Source: Edaphochlamys debaryana
Lineage: Eukaryota; Chlorophyta; Chlorophyceae; Chlamydomonadales
DNA length: 64,000 bases
Reading direction: 5' to 3'
Assembly (NCBI GenBank): GCA_016858145.1
Contig: JAEHOE010000020.1
Location: 1,116,001 to 1,180,000 of the forward strand
The notes below the pieces were generated by a model. It did no database searches. It was not told where the DNA came from and saw nothing but the letters and a program-made list of their open reading frames with translations. Every line of letters begins with the position of its first letter. The first letter of the stretch is position 1. Shown one piece after another: positions 1 to 12,130 of the stretch. The translations under genes were made by a program, and so were the position numbers.

Positions 1-3000
1 GATTCGCTTCTCCTGAGCTGTGTCGATTCGCTCATCCAACGCCTGACGCTTGACGGCCTTGTCGGACGTCTCTGCCTCCCTCCCACCCCCGCCCCCCCCA
101 CCACCCTCCGCCCAGGTTTGCACAGCGTGTGGCCATGGTCCGCAACACGGTGCGTGCGTTACCGTTGCCGCCTGCCGTTTCCGTTGCTGCCGGTGGTTGG
201 TAGCGGTTTGGCGGTTGGGGCTGGGAGCCTCGCCGGTGCTTGGCGCTGCCCATTGCCGGTGCTTGTGGGACCTGGACCCAGCCCTACCCTGCCCACATCC
301 CTTCACTGCATTCCCCTTCCTCCCCTCATCCTCCCCCCTCCCCCCGCCCCCTCCTCCTTCCCCCCATGACAGGTCATGCTCAACGAGGAGCTGGACCCCT
401 CGCTCATCATCCGCCGCCTCAAGCAGGAGGTCCGCGAGCTGCGCGAGGAGGTGCGGCTGCTAAAGGGCGAGGAGGAGGAGCGCGGGCCGCTCACGCCGGA
501 CGAGATCAACCGGCTGCAGGGGCAGGTGCGCTCCCAGCGTGCAAAGGGAGGGCAGGGAGGAGGAGGAGTACAAGGAGACAGGCGGTGGGGATGGGCAAGG
601 GTGGACGCCGATGGGCAGGGAGAGGGAGATGGGAGGGGACAGGTGAGTGGGGCGGGACTCGGCAGGCTGCCAAGAGACAGGTGGGCGACCTCCAGGCAGG
701 GGATGGGCCTGGGTGGAAGCCGCTCAGCAGGGAGAGGGAGAGGGACGGGAGTAGGGCGGGACTCGGCAGGCTGCCAAGAACGCACGCGACATAGGCGCGT
801 CCGCGCTCCCTGCACCCACCCCAACGCTCCACCCATGCCGTACAAAAGCTCGCCGTACATGTGCCGTACAGGTGGAGTCGTACGTGTCGGACGACTCGCC
901 CGACGCGGGGCTCAGCCTGGGCGGCAGCATGATGATGATCCGTGCCGTATTCGAGATCTTCAAGCGGCTGCTCAAGACTGGGGGGTTCAGGATGGCTGGA
1001 TCTGGGGCGGCGGGTGGCGGCGGGGGCATGGGCGGCGGCGGCGGCGGCAAGGACCCTGGCACACCCACCGGGGCAGGCGGAGGAGGAGGAGGTGCGTCGG
1101 GGCTTGAGCGGGAAAGGCTGTGAGCACAGGCACAGGGGGCGGGTCATGGCCTGTGGGCCCTCGGGCTGACAAGAGTCGAGGCGAGGCGAGCGACGGACCC
1201 GCTCTCATCACCCCTCCGTGTCTCCCGCTGGCCACGCTTCCTGCCACCTCCGCTTTTCCTCGGATGGGCTTTGGCAAGAGCCCGGTCCCCTCTGTCAAGC
1301 ACACACGCCTCCTGCCACCTCGCCTGCCCCGCCGGTCTGCAGGCGGCAGCGACCCGGACGCCCAGGAGCAGATCCGCAAGCTCAAGCTGCAGGTGGGTGT
1401 CCTCCGAGAAGGTATTGGGTTCGCGTGTGTTGCAAGATAGCTTTTAGTATAGCGGGTCGTGCGCATCAGGAAGAGTGGTCTGTGAGGCGCCAGTGGTCAG
1501 ATCCGCAAGCTCAAAAGCTGCAGGTAGCCAACAGGATGCAGCCCTCCGCGCACCCGGGGGTCAATGCAATGTGCAGCTAGCCGGGTCTGGCCCCCCAGCA
1601 CCCGGGGGCCAGGGCGGGGCGGGCCTTTTCCCGCCGGGGCCATGCCAGGCGTGCGCAGCGCCGCGGCAGGGCCAACAGGAAATTCGAGTGACGCTTCCGC
1701 CAAGCGCTGGCGGGCCATTGCAACGCACAGCGCTAGGACAACTGCGCAGCCCCTCCAACCCAAACTCCTATGCCTTCCTCTCCTGCTCCTTTTCCCTCCT
1801 CTTCCCTCCCCTCAGGTGGCCCAGCGAGACAACGAGATCGGCATCCTGGTCTCCATGCTCAAACGGCGGGAGGCAGCCGGGGGCCCGACCAAGGGGCCCG
1901 TGCTGGCCTCGCCCTCCTCCTCCACCTCGGGGCCGCTGCTGCAGGGCTCGGGCGGGAGCGGCAGCGGCCTGGGCCTGGGCCTGGGCCCGGGCGGCGAGAG
2001 CCCGGGCCCCGCCGGGCCCGGGCCCAGCTCTCTGGCCGCGGCTGCGGCAGGCGGCGGCCAGGGGGGGCTGGGAGGGGGGGGAGGTGTGGCGGAGGAGATG
2101 GCGGCGCTGATGAACACCAACCTGCTGGCGGACCGGAACAAGGCTTTTGAGCTGTTCAGGAAGAGCTACCGACAGAACGAGGTGCGCAGGTGGCGGCGGT
2201 AGCACCGCCTGACTAAGGGCTTGGTGGAGTTGTTGGGGGGGGGGGGTGCGCCACGGGCATGGCGACCAGGTGCTCCTCGGCAGGTCACAGATAGAACGCC
2301 TCCTGAGTCCTGACACGGAGCCCGGCACACGCAAATATTGTATTCACGTCTCCACTCCCCCCCCCCGCTCTCTCTCCCCACCAGGTCATTGAGGAGAACA
2401 AGGCGCTGCTCAAGGCCAAGTACGAGGCGGCCAAGGGGCTGGGGGCGGCGGTCAACGACTCCAAGGGCCGGATCACGGAGCTGCGGCAGGTGGGGGGCGT
2501 CGAAGGCAGGGCGAGAGAAAGGGAGGAGAGTTTGAGGGGACGGGGACCGTGAGGGGTCAAGCGGGGCGTGGAGGAGAGGGGAGGAGTGCGACGCCACCCA
2601 AGCCTGACGCTACAGGACCAATTACGGTACCCTGACAGTACCAATTCTACCCCCTCGTCACCAGCCTCCTTGCGCCTCCCTTCCGCCGGGCCATGCCTTG
2701 AACCGCTGCCACGGGCCCCCAGCCCCCCCCCCCCGGCTCTCTTCCCTTTGCCCCTCCCCCTCCCTCCCTCCCCCTCCCCTTCCCCCCCAGGCCATCGAGC
2801 AACGGCGCATGCAGCTGGCAGCTTCCGCCGTGGCTCAGGGGCTGCAGCCGGAGGACCTGCCCGAAGATGCCGAGGAGCAGCGACATTTGGCGGCAATGGA
2901 GCAGGTCGGTCGGGGCAATTGGAGCGGGCTTGCAGTCGTTCTCTCGCGACACGTTGGCGAGTTGGCTTGTGTGGTGCAGGGTTATATGTAGGCGCGAAGC

Positions 3001-5054
3001 AGGGACAGCGCAACCGAGCGAGAAGTCGGAGGGAACTGCGGCTTGTGGTTTAGGGCATCAGCCAGCAAAGGCACGCTGAATGCTCGTGCTACACCCTGGT
3101 TTACCCTTGGGGCTAGAGAGCGTCCCAGGCTCGGCAGCTCAGCGAGCGTGCAAGCGGCATCGCGACGTCGCGTATAGTCGTCCTGCGGCGAAGTGTTGTT
3201 CATCGCGGCTGCTGCATTGTACCAGCAAGCTTCTTATATTGGTACATAAAGGGCGCTAGCTCAACGGTGTCGGGCGACAGCCAGGCGCGACCGAGTTGGC
3301 GACAGCCCAGCCAAACCGGTTTAGCCAAGTTTAGCTGCGAGACGACCTCGCCTTCGCGTCTTCTTCACCAAGATGGAACGGACTTGCGGCCGCGTTTCGC
3401 AGGGGGGGTACCGAAAAGTTGTACCATAAAAAGCGTTCCCAGGATTGGGTAAAAAGGCAGTCGGTCAGGTCGGGTCAGGTGGCCCAGGTAGAGTCAGGCG
3501 GCTCAGGTGACGCAGGCGTACCTGCAGCTTTGCTCCCCGCCGTCCAATCTGTTCGGTGCGTCTGGACCCTGTCCACTCCCCGCACCCCCAAGGCAGACCA
3601 AACCCACGCCCAGCCCGCCCGCTCGGGCATGTCGCTGCCGTTGAAGCTGACTACCAGTTGATCAACCCCCGACGTAACCCGAGCGCACAACCCACATCTC
3701 GCGCTGTTCCAGCAGCCCTACGTTCCCCGCCGACCCCGCGCCTCGCACCCGGGGCTTGTTGCCCCGCTGTTTCTCATCGAACCCCTCGTCACGAATCCGC
3801 CCCGACCTGGCCACTAGAGCCCACGCGGTCCCGCTCCATTCCTTCGCCCAAGGGCTCGTCCCGCCCTGCCCCGTGCCGCCTCCGTGACCCGTGCAGGAGA
3901 AGACGCGCTACAAGGACGCGTTCGGGCAGCTCCGGGAGCTGAAGAAAGAGATCGAGCATCTGCACATGCTGTTGGAGCAGAGCCGCACGCGGCTGCAGGT
4001 GTGGTGTGTGGTGTGAGGCTTGGGCTTGGGCCAATGATTCCGGTGCTGCGATAACTGTGCAGCGGCATGATGGTGATGGGGGCCCCCCGCTGACGCCTAA
4101 CGGCGCGGCCTGGGCTAGACCTGCCTTTCGCTGGAATGATGCAGAGTCTGCTAGGCCTAACGCCCGTGTTGCGACCTGACACCCGTGATGCATGTGCGCT
4201 GCACCCCGCAGAGGGACTTCGAGCAGTGGATGGGCCTGATGCTGAGGCAGCAACAGCAGCAGCAGCAGCAGGCGGGTGGACCGGGGGCGGGGCTGCCCCC
4301 TCAGGCGCCGAGCCCTGGGATGTCTCCCATGCGGTGAGCGGGGCTCCCATGTGCCGGTGTTTGCCTTCGCTCAGGACTGCCACCCTAAAGCCACCGCAAC
4401 CCGAGCAGGCGCTCCCGACGGGCGCACCAACCGCACCGACCCCACCACACCCCCGACCGCACCAACCCCTTACCGCCCCGCAGGCCCCCCCACTCGGGCG
4501 CCCCGCCGGCGGGGCCCCGGCAGGCGTGGGGCGATGCAGCGGCCACGGGGTCGCCCTCCGCCAGCGGATCCTGGTCGTCCGGCCGGTCCGGGGCAGGGCC
4601 AGGGCCGGGAGGTGGGAGCGGCGGGGCAGGCGCTGGTGGAGGCGGCGGCCCGCCGCCACAGTGGGCCGTTGCCGCCAGCCGCCTGGTAGCCAGCCCCTCC
4701 ACCTCCCAATCCTACTCGGGCCCTAACGGCCAACCGGCGCCCGCCAACGGCTTCAACGGCTTTCCGGCGGCCGAGCCGTCCAGCTCGGCCGGCTTTGCCA
4801 GCCCACCCGTCATGCGGAGCAGCAGCGGGACGTCCCTGCGGAGCCACATGCACCCACATGGCCCGGGTCCGGGCCCAGGCTCGGGCCCAGGCCAGGCCCA
4901 TGGGCTGTCTGCCAGTGGGGGGTTCCAGGGGGTGGACCCGAGCGTGCTGGAGGCAGCGCGGCCCTTCCTGACGGGCAACCCGGATGCGGACGCCGACATT
5001 GTCAAGTTTTACGAAGCAAAAGCCAAGCTGCTGCAGAAACTCAACACGGGATGA
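1..5054 (+). CDS. KIF6: Kinesin-9 family motor protein (KIF6-like), 3' part
   Basis: This is the 3' part of a kinesin-9 gene; the motor domain lies off the left edge. Exons read: 116-149, 373-525, 872-1091, 1343-1392, 1816-2181, 2385-2489, 2791-2904, 3897-3998, 4212-4333, 4484-5054 (stop TGA), all joining in frame for about 611 residues. The first visible exon, FAQRVAMVRN, is the conserved end of the motor core. It is followed by the neck/stalk motif LNEELDPSLIIRRLKQEV and by QRDNEIGILVSMLKRRE, both typical of KIF6/KIF9 stalks. A later exon, RYKDAFGQLRELKKEIEHL, also fits the KIF6 tail. A CAG run near 4251-4272 encodes Gln and exon 10 is Gly/Pro/Ser-rich low complexity. Kinesin-9 motors act in cilia at the central apparatus or axoneme, which implies a flagellated cell. 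Choosing KIF6 over KIF9 rests on remembered family similarity. A TGTAA at 5274-5278 may be the polyadenylation signal. Confidence 0.85.
1498..1523 (+). repeat. Intronic copy of a kinesin exon end
   Basis: Inside the intron 1393-1815, this stretch repeats the last 25 bases of the exon ending at 1392 (original 1368-1392), with two extra A bases, and is again followed by a GT (gtagcc). It looks like a tandem duplication of exon end plus donor site. The 2-base insertion would break the frame if the copy were used. Confidence 0.75.
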
Positions 5055-7215
5055 GGCAGGGGGTCTGGGGCCGTAAGGATTGGGGCACTGGGAGGAGGCT
5101 TGGGCCGGGGTCATGGCGTGGACGTGGGCGTGGTGAGGCGGGACGGCAGGTCCGGTGGCCAAAACAGGGGCGAGGGCTATGGGGACGGAGAGGCGCACGA
5201 CGTGGGTTTGGACTTGGGCAGATGCCCTGCGGGCTGCCGCCAGGTGCGGCCCATACGCATTCAGTTGCGCTCATGTAACGTGGTAACACGCTGCTGCCGT
5301 AGCTGCGGTGCCTTGCCTCTACGTCCGTGCGCGCAGGCGGTCAGGAGTACATGCCTCCGTGCCCTACATTCCGCCTGCAGGGTCTCAGCCTTCAGTGGGT
5401 ACAGTGGGGGCAGCACTAGGTCAGGCAGCAGCTGACCCGACCATAATCGCCTACAGCTTGCGACTCCAGGAGCGTCTGGTGCATGCTCATTCTCACGCTG
5501 CTGCTGGTCACCGCTCAGCTGTCGCAAGGGGTCGAAGGATGGGACGGCCGGAGCATCTCAACTTACATGCATCCTGTGTGGTCGATCAACAACAAGTCAA
5601 GCTCAGCTGCGTCGCATGATGTGGTATATGTGCGAATTGTGGTACTTCTGCAGCTCTTCAGTTCACAGCTCAAGTCCTAACAACGTGGATCGCTACCCCG
5701 AGAGTGTCGCTACGGTCCCTTGGCCCATGCACAATGCTCTACGCCTCCCCCAACTGCGCTACGTGTGCCAAGGAAAAGCAACCCCCTGCGGCCCCCCGCT
5801 CACTAAACAAACATGCGTGCGCAACACCTAGTCTAGTCGCGAGCAAACGGCGCAAAAGCCCCACGCACCAGCCGTTATGATACTGCTACGATACTGCTAC
5901 GAAAGCAGCATCAGCCTCCATGCCAATACCCAAGGGCTAGCGCGCCCCCTGCCAAGTCGCGGCCGCTTACGGCTGGGAATCTTCTCCCGTCCACAGCCCG
6001 GCCAGCATAGTCAGTCCATCTGTCTGCGTGTCACAGCATCCACGTCCTAGTTCTAAAGTACCTTACGCCCTCGCGCTTGCAAACCTGCGGGGTCATTCTC
6101 CGTGGTGGTAGGGTGTCTCTCACACGTCCCATCAGCGCCATCGCAAAGCCCGTCCCTGCATTCTCCACCAACTGTGGGGGCCAAAGGTTGGCACCGCCAC
6201 GCGGCGAGCCCGCTCACACGCCCACAAGGCACGGCGGGCCGCACCCGCTCATCGCATCGCATACTCGCATACATCGCCCCGGCCCCGGCGCAAAAGCAAC
6301 TTCTGAACTCTAATTCCTTTCGAGCCGCTCAAAAGTGCTGCCTACCACCAAAAGCTCGTCGCAGCAAACGCGGCAGAGCAACTGAACAATGACTAAGTGA
6401 AGCTTCAGACCCCACTAGACCCCAACCCTGACCTCGACACCAACCAGCGAAGAGCGGCCCGAGAACACCCGGCCCCGAAGGGGGGGACACGGGCTACCGA
6501 GCACCCACACCAAAGTTCGCTAGTACTAGGAGGCTGGGTGACACGCCACAGCTCCGCATACGATCCGACGATGCGGGGCTGTGGCGCTCAGAGATACGGT
6601 ACGCACCCCAGAAACACCAGCCAGACGCGTCTGCCAAACGTTAACCAGGCCGCCTGGCTTGGCGCCTGCCAATCTCCATGCTGCCCCCCACCCAGAGAGA
6701 CCCGGGTCATTGATAAAGCCTGAAAAAGTCCAACTTGGAAACTCGCTAAACACCGTGGCAGCCGACGATGCCAACGCGCTCGCGAGAGCGCGCCATGCGC
6801 CGCACTCCAACGCGAGTGCCGCGCACGTTTGCCGTACGGTTAAGAGACTTGCATTACTTGCTTGCGTTCTTAAGGACTGTGCCGGACAGCCCAGTGCAAA
6901 GATGGGTTGTTCTTGTTTGCGTGCCTGGCCAGACAGCCAGCCCGTGGCGCTTTGGGGCGCACGCTGCCCAATAATTGGGTGGTCGTAAGCCACGGCGTCA
7001 TCTGTCGCGTACGCGCGCGCACACGGATGCTCTCAGAGTCACTAAAACACGCAGCCGCTCACTCTCTCAGCACACAAACCATAGCCGAGGAAGGCCCCCA
7101 GGCACGCTGCTTGTCATGTTGAGGGTCATGGTGGTGCATTCGGGCGGTGGCCGAAGTCAAATCACGGCGATGGCCACGCCCCGTACATCTTGACGCCCAC
7201 GTGCATTTGCTGCGT
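5055..7215. other. Intergenic stretch, no gene recognised
   Basis: This lies between the kinesin stop and the convergent Gln-rich gene. It probably holds the kinesin 3' UTR (TGTAA at 5274). Short open frames on both strands show no family-like sequence, no splice-joinable exons and a more mixed base composition than the genes. A short tandem repeat, gatactgctac, sits near 5878-5900. Confidence 0.5.
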
Positions 7216-8413
7216 TTACTGGGCCCCCATGGCGCCTCCAGCCTGCGCCTGGCGCTGCTGGGCGAGGAGCTGCTGCTGCAGCTGCAGCTGCGCCCGCTGT
7301 GCCTGCTGCACCTGCATCTGCTGCTGCCGCAGCAAGTGTTGTTGCTGCTGCTGGTAAGCGAGCTGCTGCTGCTGCTGGTGGTGCAGGGCCTCGACCTGGC
7401 GCTGGTACATCATGCGGCGGTAGGCATCCTTGGCGCGTTGGTTGGCGAAGGACCTGGTAGCAAAAGGGTGGGTCCGAGCAGGAGGATGGGGAACGAAGGC
7501 AGGGTCAGTGACACAGTACAAAGGGCAACGGCAGGGCAACGGCCGGAAGCGGCAGGTGGGGCGAAGGGCAGGAAGTCCATGGCCGCGCGAGTAACGCTAC
7601 CAGCGGTAGCAGGGGTAAGGCCGTGCGCTTCTTTCAAAGCGTGTCGACTGACTGCACGCTTGGTGGGCTCGGCGGGCCCTGTTCCGCTGGGCGCTGGGTT
7701 CGCGTGTCCCAGCCACAACGAGAATCGGGAAATCGGCAAACGGTCGAGGCTTACGTAGCCCGAACGGAACACGCTGCCGACGCCCCCGTGAGACCAAGCT
7801 CGCAGCCCTGAGACCAGCCGTGCACGCCGCTCAGGTAATTTCGCGTGCAAGCGTCCAGCGTGGAACTGCCAGCCGTGCATCTGTGTCCGTTTACGCTGCG
7901 CCGAGGCACCCCACAAATGCTGCTACCGGTCCAGCTGAAAACTCCGTCGACAAGTTGGGTTCAGGGAAAGCTCGACGCAAAGGCCCAAAGTCGCTCGGTC
8001 AGACTGAGGCGCGTGCGCCCTCAACTCTAGCCTCTCGGCCGTGAGCTCTGGGTGCAACCCCTGCTTCCGTAGTGACCCCCGGGGTATGTCCAACGCGCGC
8101 ACGGCACTCACTCGGAAACAGGGATGCGTATGGGCTCCGATTTCTCCGAGCCAAGGCCCTGGCTCTCCTGCCGCACGACGGGCTCGGGCTCGTGGCACGC
8201 GTCGTCGTCCTCGCTGTCGCTGTTGCTGTCGTCGTCACTTAGGCCCTGGTCCTCCTCGCAAGCATGGATGGCCAGCAGCTCGCTCAGCAGGCTCCGCTGC
8301 GTCTGGAGCTTGTGGTTGGAGCCGATGTTGTCTGAAGCCGCCTCAGAGCCCAGCGTGGACGCATCGTTGCTGCAGCTGAAGCCATGGACCGTGAGCCCCG
8401 GAAATCTCTCCAT
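7216..8413 (-). CDS. Glutamine-rich protein of unknown function
   Basis: Two minus-strand exons join cleanly: 8413-8112 (donor gtgagt) and 7453-7216 (stop TAA), giving about 179 residues. The N-terminal part contains KLQTQRSLLSELLAI and a strongly acidic Asp/Ser stretch. The second exon opens with FANQRAKDAYRRMMYQRQ and then becomes a Gln tract, with Q in about half the positions, ending GGAMGAQ. Such Q-rich tails occur in transcriptional regulators, but no DNA-binding domain is visible. The 5' end is uncertain. ATG 8413 is the first in-frame ATG after an upstream stop, but a good acceptor (cccccag) at 8438 followed by in-frame HQLRKAAL suggests an extra upstream exon I could not find. It is divergent from the EF-hand gene at 9099. 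Part of its first exon is copied at 14.0-14.2 kb. Confidence 0.6.
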
Positions 8414-8440
8414 CAGCGCGGCCTTGCGGAGCTGATGCTG

Positions 8441-9098
8441 GGGGCTGGGTTGGGTTGCCGTGGTGCTGTTAGCCGAAGCTTAGGAGCCGTTGGGTAACAG
8501 GGGAATCACCGGAACCGGGGAGCACCTTGGGAGTGTTGCGAGACTAGCGCAGGACCGCTACGCCGGGCTAGCGCGAGCTGCTGCTATTTATGAGCGCGCC
8601 TCTTTGTGTGAGTCGCGGGCGTGGGTTGTGAGCTTTGCGCAGCGTTGGCGCAGGGACTTTGCTGCCGTCCGCACTCGTGCATTGGCACATGGCCCGCACG
8701 GCGCGCTTTCCGCTTCGCAGTGCACGGCCGCTGTCGTCCGACGAAACAAAGTACTTCCAGACAAAGGCCGGGGCTTATAGGGCACCGCTGCGCAGGTTGC
8801 TAAAAAGGTGTTGCGCACACCGACCTGAAACCGCTGCGTAACCCGGGTCCAGAAATCAGCCAGGGGCCTCTGGCCGACGCGGCTAAAAAGGGACAGGAAA
8901 GAGCTCGCGAACTCCAAGCCCGGGCAACTTGTCTGGGTTCGTTTACTCGGACCCGCGGGGCGGGACCTCCGCCGCGACGCATTGCGCTATGTCGAAGCCC
9001 ATGAATCGCCGCGTTGCGCTCACCGTCTCAAAGCGCCCCACCGCACCTTATCACACGCCACTAACCCATTCCCCTCACGCCCCGGCCAGCCCCAAAAC
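8441..9098. other. Divergent intergenic/promoter region
   Basis: This stretch lies between the Gln-rich gene (-) and the EF-hand gene (+), so it should hold both promoters. A further upstream exon of the minus gene may hide here. The stretch near 8785-8825 (cctttttagcaacctgcgc on the minus strand) recurs at about 14030-14058. No TATA box or other element could be assigned. Confidence 0.4.
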
Positions 9099-11712
9099 AT
9101 GCGCCTCTCCGCCCCCAACACGCGCCCCGCCGCGGCTCCTACGCTGCGCCGCTTGCCCCTGCCCGCTGCTGCCCGCGTCGATTCGTCTTCAAGGCTCGTC
9201 TCCTCCCGCAAAGCCCAGCGCCTGGGCCCGTGCCGCTTCCGCGACCAAAGCGACTCTCGCGAGGCCTCCTCGGTCGGCAGCGTGCTCGCAAGCAGCTCCC
9301 TGGAAGAACTGTTCCACTCTGCACACATCCTGCTCGACCAGGCGGGTCGCAGGGTCGGCGACTACTGCAGCACGCTCGCCCCCGACCCCGACGCAACCCC
9401 CGGCGGCACCGACCCCGCCTCCCGCCGCTGCTGGCACGTCTACCGCAGCCTGCAGCAGCAGCAGCGGCGCCTGGACGCCGCCGCCGCCGCCGCCGCCGCC
9501 AGCGGCAGCGGCAGCGGCGGGGCCAGCACGGGCGCACCGGGCACGTCCGCGGCGGCAGCTGACGTGGCGGCGGCGGCCGAGACGGCGGCGGCGCTGGAGC
9601 GGCTGATTCGGGAGCTGGAGTACGTGCCCGCTGGCGAGGTGGTGGCGGTGCTGGCGGCCAATGAGGCGCTGCTGGGCTCCCTGGCGGGGGGCGGCGGCGG
9701 CAGCGGCGGCGGCGGCAGCGGCGGGGGCAGCGGTGGCGGTGGCGGCAGCATTGAGGGCGGCACAGGCGCTGGCGCGCTACCGGTGAGGCGGCGCGGCCTG
9801 CGGTGGGGGGGGTGCAGTGAGGGGGAGACGGGGGTGGAGACGGGGGCGGAGATGGGAGGGGGAGGGGAGAGGGGGGGGGACGGGAGGGCAGGGGAGGACA
9901 AGAGGTTAGCATGACCATACCGCCGGCCCGCGCTTGCCAAGGAGGGAAGGGCTGCGCTCTGCCGGGACCGCGGCAGTGGGCAGCTCAGGAACCACCGCCG
10001 CAGCCACTACCGATAACACACGCTGTGCCGACCTAACCATGCCCTGCACACAGGAGGAGCTGACAGGAGGCGGCGGCGGCGGCGGCGGAGGCGGAGGCGG
10101 AGGCGGCGGGGCCGGGGGCGGGGGCGTGGTGCCGGGGGTGGTGGAGGGCCTGAGCCGCGCCCAGTCGGCGGCGGTGTTTGCCCGGCTGGACCGCGGGGGG
10201 CGGGGCTGGCTGGACCGAGACGACCTGGTGGCTGGGCTGGACACGCTGGGTGAGTGGGCGGAAGGGGGTGGGGGGGAGGGCGGAGGGCTGGAGCGGGGGG
10301 CAGGGGAGCGGAACGGCGGAATGGTTTACGCAGGTGACGGGATCACTAAGGGGTTGAACAGGCACGGGTGTGAGAACGGCGGGATAGGGGTTGCAGGCCG
10401 ATGGGCACGGGTACTAGGATAGGTGGTCCAAGGCTGGTGGTATTGGTCGCTAGCCACCGATTGGTCCCCTATCGTTGGGGACTTGAGCAGCATAAACCAT
10501 TGCAGGATTGCACGACCTGGTGGCTCCGTGCTGGGCCAGGGAACATGAAAGGCTCCAGCCATTCGGGTGCTTGGGTGTTGGGTCCCAGGAGCTGGTGCGG
10601 ACCGGGCTTAAGGAAGCGCAGTGCGAGAGAACGCCGGCACCCACGGCTCCAGGCCCCCAGAGGGAGGGTTGCTGGCCTGCTTTTCGCGTCTGCCAGTTCC
10701 CCTTCCCCCAGAGGGGGGGTTCTGGGGCGTCGAGAGGTGACAGGGGCTTGAGCTGTAGCCGTAGGGTTTCCACGGCCCCCACCGCCCACCCCACGATCCC
10801 CGCCCGGGAGACCTCCCCCACTCTGCCCCTCCCCTTCCACGGCCCTTTCGCCCGGAACCCTACCCCCTATCCACCCCCAAACCCTTGCCGCCCCCCCAGG
10901 CCAGCACCTGGACCCCAGTGACGTGGAGCAGATCTGCATGGAGCTGGGCAGTACGGGGCGGATCGACCTGCAGGTGCGTGTGGAAATCATGCAGCAACCG
11001 AGCATGGTACGAGTGTGAGGGTCGGAGTGCATGGGGGGGAGTGAGAGCTGGCCAGCGCGGGGCCGGTTGCAAGGTAGAGCGGGGGAGGAGGCATGGGGGC
11101 AGCGGTGCAGCCCGACCCACATGGAAGGCAGGCCCGGGTTTGATCACGCCACCAGTTGCCCGTTCCGTCTACCCCGGGAACACGTCCCTCCGCACTCCGC
11201 CCTCCCCATCCTCACGCACCCCCCCCCCCGGATGCTCCGGTACTGTCCCCGTACTCGTCCACAGGGCTAGGGGCGCCCCCCCTCCAAGGAGGACCAACAC
11301 AGCACTCCTCCACCCTTTCCCCCTACCAGCGGCCCCAACCCCACAGCCTCCTCCTTCCCAAACCTCTGCCACTTTGTAACCTCCCCCCCCCTCCCATCCT
11401 CACCCACTACCACCCTATCCCACCCAATCCCACCCAATCCCCTCAGCGCCTGGCCGTGCCCCACCCACCTCCGCACCCCTTCCCTGGCCTTGATCCTCCG
11501 CCACATTCTCTTCCGCTCACACGATGTGTCCTCAACCAACCCTCTCGTGCCCGCCCCTCCTCACCCCCACCCACCCCCAGAACTTCTGTGACATCGCCGA
11601 GGCCCAGCGCCTGGCGGTGCCCGGCAGCGACGGCGTGTTCCTGCGCCACGTGCGCCACGCGCGGCCCGACTGGTGGACGGACACGCCCACGTGCCTGGAC
11701 AGGAGCATGTAG
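9099..11712 (+). CDS. Plastid-targeted EF-hand-like protein, unknown function
   Basis: Four exons join in frame: 9099-9782, 10054-10249, 10900-10973, 11581-11712 (TAG), giving 361 residues. The ATG at 9099 (aaaacATG) opens a Ser/Ala/Arg-rich, acid-poor N-terminus (MRLSAPNTRPAAAPTLRR) that resembles an algal chloroplast transit peptide. Then come a helical segment (SLEELFHSAHILLDQAG), a Gln run, an Ala run from GCC repeats, LERLIRELEYVPAGEVVAVL, and long Gly/Ser tracts from GGC repeats. Exons 2-4 hold two EF-hand-like units. The first has a 12-residue loop, DRGGRGWLDRDD, that lacks acidic residues at loop positions 3 and 5. The second, ELGSTGRIDLQNF, has a shortened loop. Calcium binding is therefore doubtful. 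The protein ends PDWWTDTPTCLDRSM. I did not recognise a named family. Confidence 0.7.
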
Positions 11713-12130
11713 GGGGTGGGGGGGAGGGACGAGGAAGGGGAAGGGGGAGGGGTAGGCCTGAGGGTGTGGGGGAGTGTGAAGGTTGTGGGGGGATAGAGGC
11801 CTGGGCAGGAAGGAGTGTGTAGGGGTGCGGGGGTGGGGGCCAGACAGGGCTGGGGGGGAGCATGGAGGGGGTGAGGCGTCGGGGGGAAGGAGGGCCTGAA
11901 CAGGAGCATGGAGGAGGGAAGGGAAGGCCTGGGGAAGGGTGTGAAGGCTGCAGGTGGATTGAGGCCTGGACTGGAGCATGAAGGAGGGAAGCGGAGGCCT
12001 GGACGGAGGGGCGTGTTCGGGCTGTTAGGGTATCGAGGCCTTGACAGGAGGATGGAGGAGCGGCCTGGAGGGGAGTCAGGGGCAGGGCCTGCACAGGAGA
12101 ATGATGTCGGGGCTGGAGGGCCTTGGAGGG
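11713..12130 (+). repeat. Minisatellite made from the last-exon end of the EF-hand gene
   Basis: Downstream of the stop, degenerate copies of the exon end (gcctggacaggagcatg, 11693-11709) recur in G-rich spacer. They are near 11891-11907 (gcctgaacaggagcatg), 11967-11983 (gcctggactggagcatg), 12039-12055 (gccttgacaggaggatg) and 12088-12104 (gcctgcacaggagaatg). Spacing is irregular, about 50-80 bp between the later copies. It probably lies in the 3' UTR or just beyond. Confidence 0.7.

Noticed and set aside
8588..8917. Minus-strand open frame upstream of the Gln-rich gene
   Set aside because: It has no ATG and could not be joined in frame to the 8437 acceptor with confidence.
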